Positions 7,059 through 15,993 of a stretch of 19,987 nt of DNA are shown here, one piece after another. A program made the position numbers and the translations under genes. The notes under the pieces are model-generated. The model ran no database searches. It saw nothing but the letters and a program-made list of their open reading frames with translations, and was not told where the DNA came from. The DNA is taken from positions 1 to 19,987 of the forward strand of contig CAZFHZ010000058.1 of NCBI GenBank assembly GCA_964519015.1. The letters are read 5' to 3'. This DNA comes from CAZFHZ01 sp964519015. GTDB taxonomy: Bacteria; Blakebacterota; Blakebacteria; Blakebacterales; CAYUVJ01. The first letter of the stretch is position 1. Each line of letters starts with the position of its first letter.

Positions 7059-8156
7059 GTGGATATCGATCACTTGCTCGAACAGATGGTGAAGTTCAAG
7101 TGCTCCGACCTCCACCTCCAGGAGGGGTTCAAGCCGGTGCTCCGCATCGACGGGCAGCTCCGGCGGCTCGACACACCCCCCCTGACCCGGGAGGACATGG
7201 ACACGGCCATCCACAAGATGCTCTACCCGAAGCAGGTAGAGCGCTTCGAGCGGACCAGCGAGGCCGACGGCTCCTACTTCATCGAAGGCCTGGCCCGTTT
7301 CCGGATCAACGCCTACGCCGCCCTCAACCGCTTCAACCTGGCGATCCGCTACATCCCGCTCGACATCCCGAAACTGGAGACCCTCAACCTGCCGGCCAAG
7401 GTACCGGAGATCGCCCTCTCCCCCCGCGGCCTGGTGCTGGTCACCGGAGTGACCGGCAGCGGTAAGTCGACCTCGCTGGCGGCCATGCTGCGGCACGTCA
7501 ACGAGAACAAGCGGGTCAAGATCATCACCCTGGAGGACCCGGTCGAGTTCCTCCACGCGGAGGAACTGTCCAGCATCAGCCAGCGCGAAGTGGGGATCGA
7601 CACCGAGTCGTATAATGCGGGTCTCAAGCAGGTCTTCCGCCAGAACCCGGATGTGCTCCTGCTCGGCGAGGTCCGCGACCAGGAGGTCATGAGCGAGACG
7701 CTCTCGGCGGCCGAGACCGGTCACCTGGTCTTCACCACCCTGCACACCGCCGACGCGGTCCATACCATCACCCGCGTGCTCTCCTTCTACCCGCCGCACG
7801 ACCATGCCGCCGTGCGCGAGGTGCTCTCGGGCGTGCTGGTGGCCACCATCAGCATGCGGCTGCTGCCCATGAAAGGGGGGGGGCGGATCCCGGCCGTCGA
7901 GTTGATGACCAACACCGCCCTCATCTCCCAGCTCATCCGGGAAGAGGGAAGGCTCACCGATATCCCCAAACTCATCCAGGAGGGGGGGAGCCAGTACGGG
8001 ATGCAGACCTTCGACCAGTGCATCCTGGGGCATTACCGGAACGACCTGATCGCCTACGAGGTGGCCAAGTTCGCTTCCAGCAACCCCTCGGAGTTCGACC
8101 TGGCCATCCAGGGGATCACCGCCGGCGGGGCCGAGGCGCAGGGAGCCCGGCCGTAG
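7059..8156 (+). CDS. pilT: Type IV pilus retraction ATPase PilT
   Basis: A 365-residue GspE/VirB11-family hexameric ATPase that powers pilus retraction (twitching) at the inner-membrane base of the pilus. The N-terminal PAS-like domain (KCSDLHLQEG, VLRIDGQLRRLD) is followed by Walker A GVTGSGKST (130-138, Lys136), an Asp box ITLEDPVE, Walker B LLLGEVRDQE and the His box TGHLVFTTLHTADA. The C-terminal ALISQLIREEG and QYGMQTFDQ segments match PilT and its relatives more than PilB. I chose GTG 7059 because the family begins with a short DIDHLLEQMVK helix; the upstream in-frame GTG at 6948 would add 37 atypical residues. No other pilus gene is present. It lies 34 bases before accC. PilU is the main alternative, and cannot be excluded. 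Confidence 0.92.
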   Translation: MDIDHLLEQMVKFKCSDLHLQEGFKPVLRIDGQLRRLDTPPLTREDMDTAIHKMLYPKQVERFERTSEADGSYFIEGLARFRINAYAALNRFNLAIRYIPLDIPKLETLNLPAKVPEIALSPRGLVLVTGVTGSGKSTSLAAMLRHVNENKRVKIITLEDPVEFLHAEELSSISQREVGIDTESYNAGLKQVFRQNPDVLLLGEVRDQEVMSETLSAAETGHLVFTTLHTADAVHTITRVLSFYPPHDHAAVREVLSGVLVATISMRLLPMKGGGRIPAVELMTNTALISQLIREEGRLTDIPKLIQEGGSQYGMQTFDQCILGHYRNDLIAYEVAKFASSNPSEFDLAIQGITAGGAEAQGARP

Positions 8157-8190
8157 CGCCCGGGTCCGGGGACCGAAAGGACCATCATCC

Positions 8191-9540
<1,350 letters not shown>

Positions 9541-9561
9541 CCGGACGGCGCGCGCCTCCTC

Positions 9562-9593
9562 CCGGGGGTCCCCGGCGCCGACCGGCGGCGGTC
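9562..9593 (+). other. Two adjacent GC hairpins in the accC-gcvH gap
   Basis: CCGGG/CCCGG with a four-base loop at 9562-9575 and GACCG/CGGTC with loop GCGG at 9580-9593. They start about 20 bases after the accC stop. No T-run follows, so this is not a standard intrinsic terminator; transcript processing, attenuation or mere GC-rich chance are all possible. A tandem AACCGGCC pair (9598-9613) follows directly. Confidence 0.35.
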
Positions 9594-9631
9594 ACAGAAC
9601 CGGCCAACCGGCCGATCCACGAGGGAGCGCC

Positions 9632-10024
9632 ATGAACATTCCCAGCGAGCTGAAATACACCAAAGACCATGAATGGTGCCGCATCGAGGGAGACGTCGCG
9701 GTGGTCGGCATCACCGACTTCGCCCAGAGCGAACTGGGCGACGTGGTCTTCATCGAACTCCCCGCGAGCGGCTCCGCTACCGCGGCGGGGAAGGAGTTCG
9801 GGACCATCGAGGCGGTCAAGGCCGTCTCAGAACTCTTCGCCCCCGTCAGCGGCAAGATCGTGGAGGTGAACACGGCGGTGGCCGACACCCCGGAGACCGT
9901 CAACCAGGACCCCTACGGCGAGGGCTGGATGATCAAGATCAAGCTGAGCGACCCGGCCGAGGTGGGCGGGCTGCTCGATGCCGCAGCCTACAACCAGCTC
10001 ATCGGAGAAGGCGGAGGGCACTGA
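9632..10024 (+). CDS. gcvH: Glycine cleavage system H protein
   Basis: A 130-residue lipoyl carrier that shuttles the aminomethyl group between the P, T and L proteins of the glycine cleavage complex. The typical opening KYTKDHEWCRIEGDVAVVGI and ITDFAQSELGDVVFIELP are present. The lipoylation motif GTIEAVKAVSEL puts the modified residue at Lys63, and the C-terminal DPYGEGWMIKIKL is standard. The ATG at 9632 follows GAGGGAG (9621-9627). It starts a tight cluster: gcvPA begins two bases after its stop. gcvT and lpd are not in the window, so the complex must be completed from elsewhere. No glycine riboswitch is recognisable in the 91-base upstream gap. Confidence 0.97.
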   Translation: MNIPSELKYTKDHEWCRIEGDVAVVGITDFAQSELGDVVFIELPASGSATAAGKEFGTIEAVKAVSELFAPVSGKIVEVNTAVADTPETVNQDPYGEGWMIKIKLSDPAEVGGLLDAAAYNQLIGEGGGH

Positions 10025-10026
10025 CC

Positions 10027-11388
10027 GTGCGCTACACACCACGAACTCCCCAGGAGGAAGCCTCGATGCTGCGCGCCATCGGCGCGTCGGGATTCGAGGA
10101 CCTGCTGGATGGGGTACCTCAACATCTGCGCCTCAAGGATCCTCTCGATCTGCCTCCCGGGATGTCGGAGATGGAAGTGCGGAACCTGCTCGAGGGGCTG
10201 GCCGCCCGTAACCGGGGGGGGGGACAGCTGGTCTGTTTCGCCGGCCTGGGCGTCTACGACCATTACATCCCGGCCGCGATCGACGGTCTGGTGAGCCGCT
10301 CTGAGTTCACCACCGCCTACACCCCCTACCAGCCCGAGGTCAGCCAGGGGACCCTGCAGGTCATCTATGAGTTCCAGTCACTGGTCGCCGAACTGATGGG
10401 GATGGAGGTGGCCAACGCCTCCCTCTACGACGGGGGGCACGCGCTGGCCGAAGCGGTCCTGCTGGCTGAGGCCGCCCGGGGGGTGCCCCGCGTGCTCTAC
10501 AGCGAGGGGATCAACCCCCACTTCCTGCGGGTGGTCCGGACCTATGCCGCCGGCCTGGGGATCAAGCTGGTCGCCGTCCCGCTGGGGGCCGACGGGCGCA
10601 CCGATCCGGCCGCACTCAAGGCCGCTCTGGCCCGACCGGCCAGCGCCTTCCTGATGGCCCAGCCCAACCTCTACGGAGTGGTCGAGGATGGGGCCGCGTT
10701 GACCGCGCTGGTCAAGGACGCCGGCGGACCGAAACCCCCGCTGGTGGTGGCTTCCGTCTATCCCACCGCCCTGGGGCTGCTGGCCCCCCCCGGCAACTGG
10801 GGAGCCGACGTGGCGGTGGGAGAGGGACAGAGCCTGGGGCTCCCGATGAGTCTGGGGGGCCCCGGCCTGGGGCTGTTCGCCTGCCGGACGGAGCATCTGC
10901 GTCGCATGCCCGGTCGCCTGATCGGTCGCACCCTCGACCGGGACGGCCGGGGGGCCTACGTGCTCACCCTGCAGACCCGGGAGCAGCACATCCGCCGGGC
11001 CAAGGCGACAAGCAACATCTGCACCAACCAGGGTCTGATGGCCACCTGGGCCACCGTCTACATGACCCTGCTCGGTCCCCAGGGACTGAAAGAGGTCGCC
11101 GAACAAAGCGCCCAAAAGGCACACTATCTGGCCGATCGGCTCACCCGCCTGCCCGGGGTCCGGCTCGCTTTCCCCGGGAGCCCCTTCCTGAACGAGTTCG
11201 CCCTCGAGCTGGAACGGAGGCCGGCCACGGTGCTCAAGAAACTGGCCCGGGCCGGCTTCCTGGGCGGCGTCGACACGAGCCGGTTCGGACGCGGTATCCG
11301 GAAAGGTCTGGTGGTCGCGGTGACCGAACGGCGCACCCGCACGCAGCTGGACGCCTTCGCCGAGGCCTTCACCCGGGCCATGGCCTGA
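10027..11388 (+). CDS. gcvPA: Glycine dehydrogenase (decarboxylating) subunit 1
   Basis: A 453-residue N-terminal-type subunit of the two-part P protein, which with subunit 2 decarboxylates glycine using PLP. Recognisable segments are RYTPRTPQEEASMLRAIG at the start, YDHYIPAAIDGLVSRSEF, TAYTPYQPEVSQGTLQVIYE, the SLGLPMSLGGPGLGLFACR loop and EQHIRRAKATSNICTNQ. I chose the GTG at 10027 over ATG 10066 because the family normally begins with a short MRY-P motif that only the earlier start includes. The length is normal for GcvPA (about 445-455). gcvPB follows after 11 bases with a strong Shine-Dalgarno. The PLP lysine is not expected in this subunit and lies in GcvPB. Confidence 0.96.
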   Translation: MRYTPRTPQEEASMLRAIGASGFEDLLDGVPQHLRLKDPLDLPPGMSEMEVRNLLEGLAARNRGGGQLVCFAGLGVYDHYIPAAIDGLVSRSEFTTAYTPYQPEVSQGTLQVIYEFQSLVAELMGMEVANASLYDGGHALAEAVLLAEAARGVPRVLYSEGINPHFLRVVRTYAAGLGIKLVAVPLGADGRTDPAALKAALARPASAFLMAQPNLYGVVEDGAALTALVKDAGGPKPPLVVASVYPTALGLLAPPGNWGADVAVGEGQSLGLPMSLGGPGLGLFACRTEHLRRMPGRLIGRTLDRDGRGAYVLTLQTREQHIRRAKATSNICTNQGLMATWATVYMTLLGPQGLKEVAEQSAQKAHYLADRLTRLPGVRLAFPGSPFLNEFALELERRPATVLKKLARAGFLGGVDTSRFGRGIRKGLVVAVTERRTRTQLDAFAEAFTRAMA

Positions 11389-11399
11389 GGAGGAGCGAC

Positions 11400-12983
11400 A
11401 TGCCCGACATCCTGAGTACCCCTTCCCAGGGCGATGCGACCTCGGCCGGTCCCTGCGGCGCTCCGATCGAGGATCGGGCGGAAGCCCTTTCCCGGAGCGG
11501 CTGGTCCTCGGCCTGCGAACCGCTCTCGATCGACCTGGGGGAACCGGGCCGGCGGGGAGTGACCCTGCCCGCGCTCGACGTGCCCGCCGGTGATCTCGGT
11601 CTGGGGGACGGATCCCGGAGCACTCCCCCCCGGTGGCCGGAGATGAGTGAGAACGAGGTGGTCCGCCACTTCATCCGCATGTCGGCCAAGAACCATCACG
11701 TGGACAAGCATCTCTATCCCCTGGGTTCGTGCACGATGAAATACAACCCCAAGGTGAACGAGGTGACCGCCCGTCTGGACGGGCTGGCCGACCTGCACCC
11801 GTTGCAGCCGGACGACCAGATCCAGGGAGCACTCGCCCTGATGTGGGAGCTGGAACGGGAGCTGGCTGAGGTCGCGGGATTCGATGCGGTCAGCCTGCAG
11901 CCGGCCGCCGGCGCCCACGGGGAATTGACCGGCCTGATGGTCATCCGTGCCTTCCATGAGGCCAGCGGGGAAGGGAAGAAACGCCGGCGCATCCTGCTTC
12001 CCGACTCCGCCCACGGCACCAACCCGGCCAGCGTGACCCTGAACGGCTATACCAGCCAGGAGCTGAAGAGCGACGAGCGGGGGCACGTCGACCTGGAGGA
12101 ACTGCGGCAGGCGCTGGGGGATGACGTGGCCGGCCTGATGATCACCAACCCGAACACGCTGGGGCTGTTCGAGCCCAACATCGACCGGATCTGCGAGCTG
12201 GTCCATGAAGCGGGCGGACTGGTCTACATGGATGGGGCGAACTTCAACGCCCTCATGGGGATCGTCAAGCCGGGACGGGTGGGTGTGGACGTCATGCACT
12301 TCAACCTGCACAAGACCTTCTCGACACCTCACGGCGGCGGCGGGCCCGGTTCGGGACCGATCGGGGTGGTCGCTAAACTGGAGCCTTTCCTGCCGGTGCC
12401 CCGGATCGAGCGGGACCCCGATCCGAAGTCGCCCGACGGTTTCACCTACGCCACCGTCTGGAAACGCCCGAAGTCGATCGGCAAGATGCATGCCGGATTC
12501 GGCAACTTCGGCATCCTGGTGCGGGCCTTCACCTACATCCGTGCCCTGGGGGCCGAAGGATTAGTCGACGCCAGCCGGCAGGCGATCGTCAATGCCAACT
12601 ACCTCATGCACCAGCTCACCGAGGACTTCGAGTTGCCCTATCCCGGTCCCTGCATGCACGAGTTCGTGCTCTCAGGGGACCGGCAGAAGGAGCGGTTCGG
12701 GGTGGCCACGCTCGACATCGCCAAGCGGTTGCTCGACTTCGGGTTCTACGCGCCGACGGTCTACTTCCCGCTGATCGTGCACGAAGCGATCATGATCGAG
12801 CCGACCGAGACGGAGACCCGGGACACGCTCGATCTGTTCGCCCAGGCGCTGCGGCAGATCGCCCGCGAGGCCTCTTCCGACCCGGAGCGGGTCAAGGGTG
12901 CGCCGCACCACACCCCGGTCCGGCGCCCCGACGAGGCACTGGCGGCCAAATCCCCCGATCTGAGGTGGCGCCCACGAGGCTGA
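11400..12983 (+). CDS. gcvPB: Glycine dehydrogenase (decarboxylating) subunit 2
   Basis: A 527-residue catalytic subunit of the two-part P protein. The PLP-binding lysine is Lys305 in HFNLHKTFSTPHGGGGPG. Other family marks are KNHHVDKHLYPLGSCTMKYN, SLQPAAGAHGELTG, DSAHGTNPASV, YMDGANFNALMG, and the C-terminal APTVYFPLIVHEAIMIEPTE. Usual members are about 480-500 residues. This one has roughly 30-40 extra N-terminal residues (up to about EPLSIDLGEPGRRG, which aligns with the usual start) and a basic/proline-rich tail after the conserved TETETRD segment. The start is well supported by GGAGGAG immediately upstream of ATG 11400, so the N-terminal extension appears real. The 3' end overlaps the next gene by 19 bases. 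Confidence 0.95.
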   Translation: MPDILSTPSQGDATSAGPCGAPIEDRAEALSRSGWSSACEPLSIDLGEPGRRGVTLPALDVPAGDLGLGDGSRSTPPRWPEMSENEVVRHFIRMSAKNHHVDKHLYPLGSCTMKYNPKVNEVTARLDGLADLHPLQPDDQIQGALALMWELERELAEVAGFDAVSLQPAAGAHGELTGLMVIRAFHEASGEGKKRRRILLPDSAHGTNPASVTLNGYTSQELKSDERGHVDLEELRQALGDDVAGLMITNPNTLGLFEPNIDRICELVHEAGGLVYMDGANFNALMGIVKPGRVGVDVMHFNLHKTFSTPHGGGGPGSGPIGVVAKLEPFLPVPRIERDPDPKSPDGFTYATVWKRPKSIGKMHAGFGNFGILVRAFTYIRALGAEGLVDASRQAIVNANYLMHQLTEDFELPYPGPCMHEFVLSGDRQKERFGVATLDIAKRLLDFGFYAPTVYFPLIVHEAIMIEPTETETRDTLDLFAQALRQIAREASSDPERVKGAPHHTPVRRPDEALAAKSPDLRWRPRG

Positions 12984-14773
12984 TACCGGGCATCTTGACC
13001 CTCCTGGTGGTGGGGGGACTGGCCACCGGGTGCGCCAAGGAGGGTTTCCCTCCCGGCGGTCCGGTCGACGACATCCCCCCTGCGGTCCTCGCCACCCTCC
13101 CCACCTCGGGTGAGCTGGAAGTGGATCGGGGCCAGCCGATCGTCTTCCGATTCTCCGAGCCGATGGAGCATACCAGCGTCGAGCGGGCCCTCTTCTTCAC
13201 CCCCGACCTGAGCCAGCTGCTGCGTATCTCCTGGCACGGCTCCGAACTGCGACTTTACCCGCGCGCCCCGCTGCGGGAGAACACCACTTTCGTGGTCACC
13301 CTGGGTGCCGATGCCGCCGACCTGCGCCGCAACCGGATGGGCACCAGCCACACCCTCGCTTTCTCGACCGGCGCCACCCTCGACGACGCGTCGGTGAGCG
13401 GGCAGGTCTTCGAGGGGGGGGCACCGGTCAAGGGGGCCTGGGTCTGGGTCTACCCGGTGGGGACGGCGGAGGAGGAGGCGCAGGCCGATCCGGCCCTGGC
13501 CTCCCGTGAGGAGGCCCCGGTCCTGCCCCTCTACGTCTTCCAGACCGATGACATCGGAAGGTTCGAAGCGGGCCACCTGGCCCGGGGGGACTACCGGGTC
13601 TTCGCCTTCCGTGACACCGACAACCGACGCTTCTGGGAAGGAGACCGCGAACCGCTGGCGGTGCCTCCCCAGGATGTGATCTTCACCTCCCCCGACGACC
13701 GCTTGAGCGGGCTCAACCTGAACCTGGCGCCGCGCGATACGGTCGGTCCCGTGGTCCGCTCGGCCTCGCCCCGGGGACGCGACTGGGTCCAGCTCACCCT
13801 GAGTGAGGCGTGCGATCCCACTTGGCCGGTCGCCGCCGAGCTCAAGCCCTTTGTCCCGGAAGGAGAGCCGCCCCCGGCCGGCGGGCCCGGCCCCCGGGTG
13901 GTGCGGGCCTACACCCCGGCGGCCGCTCCGGCCGCCCTGGTGCTCCAGGTCGAAGGTCTGGAAGCGGGCCGGCGCTACGCGGTCCGGCTGATCGAGGGAC
14001 GCGACGGACGGGGCAACCGGACGGTGCCCGTCGACCGGCCGGTTACCTTCGCGGCCTCGGCCCTCCCCGACACAGTGACCCCGGCGATCCTCCAGGCGGT
14101 CCCGGCCGATTCCAGCCGTGGTCTCGGTCCCGAGCAGGGAGCGCTGCTGACCTTCTCGAGCCCGATCGACACCACCGGTCTGGCGCCCTGGTCGCTGGTC
14201 GGTCCCGACACCCTGGCCCTGGTGCGCACCTGGGTCGACCCGCTCACGGTGCGTCTGATCCCGGTCCGGCCACCCCGGCCCGAAGCGTGGTACTATCTGC
14301 TGCTGCCGGCCGGGGGGTTGTGCTCCTGGACCGGCCGGACCGGTCCGGCGGTCGCCGACACGCTGGTCTGGCAGGGGGTCGAGGCCCGAGGCCGGGGCAC
14401 ACTCCGTTTCAACCTGGAGGCCGACCCCCTCCCGCCGGGGGGCGTCTGCCGGGTGGTCATCACGGGCCTGGACCGCGCCAGCACTCCGCGCACCGAACTG
14501 AGCCCCGCTCCCGGACCGGTGACCACCCCTCCCCTGGCGGTGGGAGCCTACCGGATCTGGGGTTTCCTCGATCGGGATGGGGACGGCCGGCCGGGGCTCG
14601 GGTCCCTCCGGCCCTTTGAACCAGCCGAGCCGCTGGGGGCGATCTCCGACACCCTCTACGTGCGGGAGAGTTTCGAGAGCACGGTGTCCAGCACCCTGAT
14701 CCTGCGCGCCCCGCAGCGCCCGGCCCGGGAGGTCCCACCGCCGGCCGCTCCCCACCCCCGGAGGCGGCCGTGA
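12965..14773 (+). CDS. Ig-like (SbsA/Big_5-type) domain lipoprotein
   Basis: A 602-residue predicted lipoprotein. The n-region has Arg5, then a hydrophobic core, then ATGC with Cys23 as the lipidated residue (lipobox with Ala rather than Leu at -3, so slightly atypical). Directly after come GGPVDD and PP, an opening common in Ig-like lipoproteins of the FCB group. About residues 38-140 look like a bacterial Ig-like (Big_5) domain (IVFRFSEPMEHTSVERAL), about 145-230 like a carboxypeptidase-regulatory/SpaA-like fold (SVSGQVFEGGAPVKGAWVWV, then GRFEAGHLARGDYRVFAF), and a second Ig-like unit starts near DTVTPAILQAVP. The end carries FLDRDGDGRPG, a Ca-binding-like Asp run. The GTG start overlaps gcvPB by 19 bases and has no clear Shine-Dalgarno, suggesting translational coupling. 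Probable outer-membrane or periplasmic structural role; not a known enzyme. Confidence 0.8.
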   Translation: MAPTRLIPGILTLLVVGGLATGCAKEGFPPGGPVDDIPPAVLATLPTSGELEVDRGQPIVFRFSEPMEHTSVERALFFTPDLSQLLRISWHGSELRLYPRAPLRENTTFVVTLGADAADLRRNRMGTSHTLAFSTGATLDDASVSGQVFEGGAPVKGAWVWVYPVGTAEEEAQADPALASREEAPVLPLYVFQTDDIGRFEAGHLARGDYRVFAFRDTDNRRFWEGDREPLAVPPQDVIFTSPDDRLSGLNLNLAPRDTVGPVVRSASPRGRDWVQLTLSEACDPTWPVAAELKPFVPEGEPPPAGGPGPRVVRAYTPAAAPAALVLQVEGLEAGRRYAVRLIEGRDGRGNRTVPVDRPVTFAASALPDTVTPAILQAVPADSSRGLGPEQGALLTFSSPIDTTGLAPWSLVGPDTLALVRTWVDPLTVRLIPVRPPRPEAWYYLLLPAGGLCSWTGRTGPAVADTLVWQGVEARGRGTLRFNLEADPLPPGGVCRVVITGLDRASTPRTELSPAPGPVTTPPLAVGAYRIWGFLDRDGDGRPGLGSLRPFEPAEPLGAISDTLYVRESFESTVSSTLILRAPQRPAREVPPPAAPHPRRRP

Positions 14774-15651
14774 GCACCCCTTTCCTGAAGATGGAGGCGG
14801 CGGGGAACGACTTCCTGGTCTTCGACGACCGGACCGGTCGGCTCGATCCGCTCCCGGCGGAGCGCTGGGCCGACCTCTGCCGGCGACGGACCGGGGTGGG
14901 AGCCGACGGTGTACTGCTGCTCCAGGGCGATCCGCCGGCCGGTCTCCGGATGCGCTACCTCAACGCGGATGGAGGGGAAGCCGGCATGTGCGGCAACGGC
15001 GCGCGCTGCCTGGCCTGGGCGGCCGCGGTGGAGTTCAACCTGGGGCGGGAACGGGACCTGGCCGATCCCGGCCCGGCCGGGTGGGAGCCGCCCGCGGGGA
15101 TCGGCGGGCGGCAGATCTGGTCGCTCTGCTTCACCGCCGCCGACGGGCTTCACCATGCTTTCGGATGGGGCGGGATGGTGGTCGTGAACCTGCGCGAACC
15201 CTCCGCGCCGCACGCCTGCCGGCTGCCGCTGGCCGCCGGGAGCGTGACCGGACAGCAGGTCGACACCGGCGTACCCCACCTGGTGGTCCGCGTCGCCGAC
15301 CCGGACCGGGTCGTGCCGGAGCGGGAGGGCCCTCCCCTGCGGGCCCATCCCGACCTGGGGCCGGCCGGGGCCAACATCGACTGGCTGGCCGCCGCTCCCG
15401 ACCCCGACGGGGCCTGGCGTCTGCGCACCTTCGAACGGGGGGTGGAAGCGGAGACGCTCGCCTGCGGGACCGGAGCCGGCGCGGCCGCCGCGGTGCTGGC
15501 CGCTTCGGGGATACCCGCGCCGGTGCGTCTGCGCACCCGCGGGGGGGAGGTGCTGGGGGTGTATTTCACCGGCCGGGAGGACCGGATCACCGACCTCTGG
15601 CTGGAAGGTCCGGTCCGGCTGGTCTATCGTGGGAATCTGGGCGAGGCCTGA
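14770..15651 (+). CDS. dapF: Diaminopimelate epimerase
   Basis: A 293-residue PLP-independent racemase that converts LL- to meso-diaminopimelate for lysine and peptidoglycan. Two-fold pseudo-symmetry is visible. The first active-site cysteine is Cys74 in GMCGNGARC, the second is Cys232 in LACGTGAGAAAAVL. Conserved KMEAAGNDFLVFDD begins the protein, RTGVGADGVLLL follows, and RTFERGVEAET precedes the second cysteine. The GTG start overlaps the preceding stop in a GTGA arrangement, so it is coupled to the lipoprotein. The middle part (about residues 82-140) is rather long and Gly/Pro-rich compared with common homologues. The length is slightly above the usual 270-285. Function is confident from both cysteine motifs. 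Confidence 0.94.
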   Translation: MSTPFLKMEAAGNDFLVFDDRTGRLDPLPAERWADLCRRRTGVGADGVLLLQGDPPAGLRMRYLNADGGEAGMCGNGARCLAWAAAVEFNLGRERDLADPGPAGWEPPAGIGGRQIWSLCFTAADGLHHAFGWGGMVVVNLREPSAPHACRLPLAAGSVTGQQVDTGVPHLVVRVADPDRVVPEREGPPLRAHPDLGPAGANIDWLAAAPDPDGAWRLRTFERGVEAETLACGTGAGAAAAVLAASGIPAPVRLRTRGGEVLGVYFTGREDRITDLWLEGPVRLVYRGNLGEA

Positions 15652-15684
15652 ACAACGAACCGAGGGACCGACCAGGAGGGGACT

Positions 15685-15873
15685 ATGTGCGACGGCCGGA
15701 TCACGGTGAAACCGAACGGCCCCTACCTCGTGGAGAAGGTCGACACGCTGATCGGGGTCAAGGGGGAGCCGCTGGAGAAACAGGAGGTGTTCGCCCTCTG
15801 CCGCTGCGGGCATTCGGGCAACAAACCCTTCTGTGACGGAAGCCACAAGAAGGTCGGGTTCAAGGACGACTGA
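15685..15873 (+). CDS. Small CDGSH-type iron-sulfur protein
   Basis: A 62-residue single-motif CDGSH (mitoNEET-like) protein. The 2Fe-2S ligands are Cys39, Cys41, Cys50 and His54 within LCRCGHSGNKPFCDGSH, the full 3-Cys/1-His signature. An N-terminal KPNGPYLVEKVD strand segment is typical of bacterial stand-alone members. It has a strong GGAGGGG upstream of the ATG and follows dapF by 33 bases. No membrane anchor is present, so it is a soluble redox or Fe-S transfer protein. The partner is unknown; another Fe-S protein lies about 2 kb downstream, and no direct link is shown. Confidence 0.92.
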   Translation: MCDGRITVKPNGPYLVEKVDTLIGVKGEPLEKQEVFALCRCGHSGNKPFCDGSHKKVGFKDD

Positions 15874-15907
15874 GGCTTCCCGCTTCCCCTAGAATGGGGT
15901 TGATGCG

Positions 15908-15927
15908 GTTCCGGGCTCGGGACACTA
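15908..15927 (+). promoter_or_regulatory. Recurring GGGACACTA motif, copy 4 (upstream of guaB3)
   Basis: The stretch GTTCCGGGCTCGGGACACTA matches the pre-peptidase site (GTGCCGGGACTCGGGACACTA) with one substitution and one missing base. A TTGATG at 15900-15905 lies upstream. A short CCCC-TAGAAT-GGGG palindrome (15886-15899) precedes it. It lies about 67 bases before the start codon, unlike the two copies that touch their starts. Confidence 0.45.
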
Positions 15928-15961
15928 AATTGGGCCTGATTCCGACCATCACCTTATGCGT

Positions 15962-15980
15962 GGCTGCGCCCGGCGCGGCC
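15962..15980 (+). promoter_or_regulatory. Strong hairpin touching the guaB3 ribosome-binding site
   Basis: GGCTGCGC (15962-15969) pairs with GCGCGGCC (15973-15980) through eight base pairs, one of them a G-U, with a three-base loop. The 3' strand ends directly at GGAGG (15981-15985), the Shine-Dalgarno of the next gene. Such a placement can tune ribosome access or mRNA stability. This is visible directly in the sequence; the role is inference. Confidence 0.5.
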
Positions 15981-15993
15981 GGAGGACCATGTA

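Noticed and set aside
9541..9631. Glycine riboswitch before gcvH
   Set aside because: The gap is only 91 bases and I see no conserved glycine-aptamer core; two simple hairpins only.
12761..14755. 664-codon - strand open frame opposite the lipoprotein
   Set aside because: Shadow of the + strand gene in GC-rich DNA. The product is Gly/Arg/Pro-rich without any domain, while the + frame has a lipobox and Ig-like domains.
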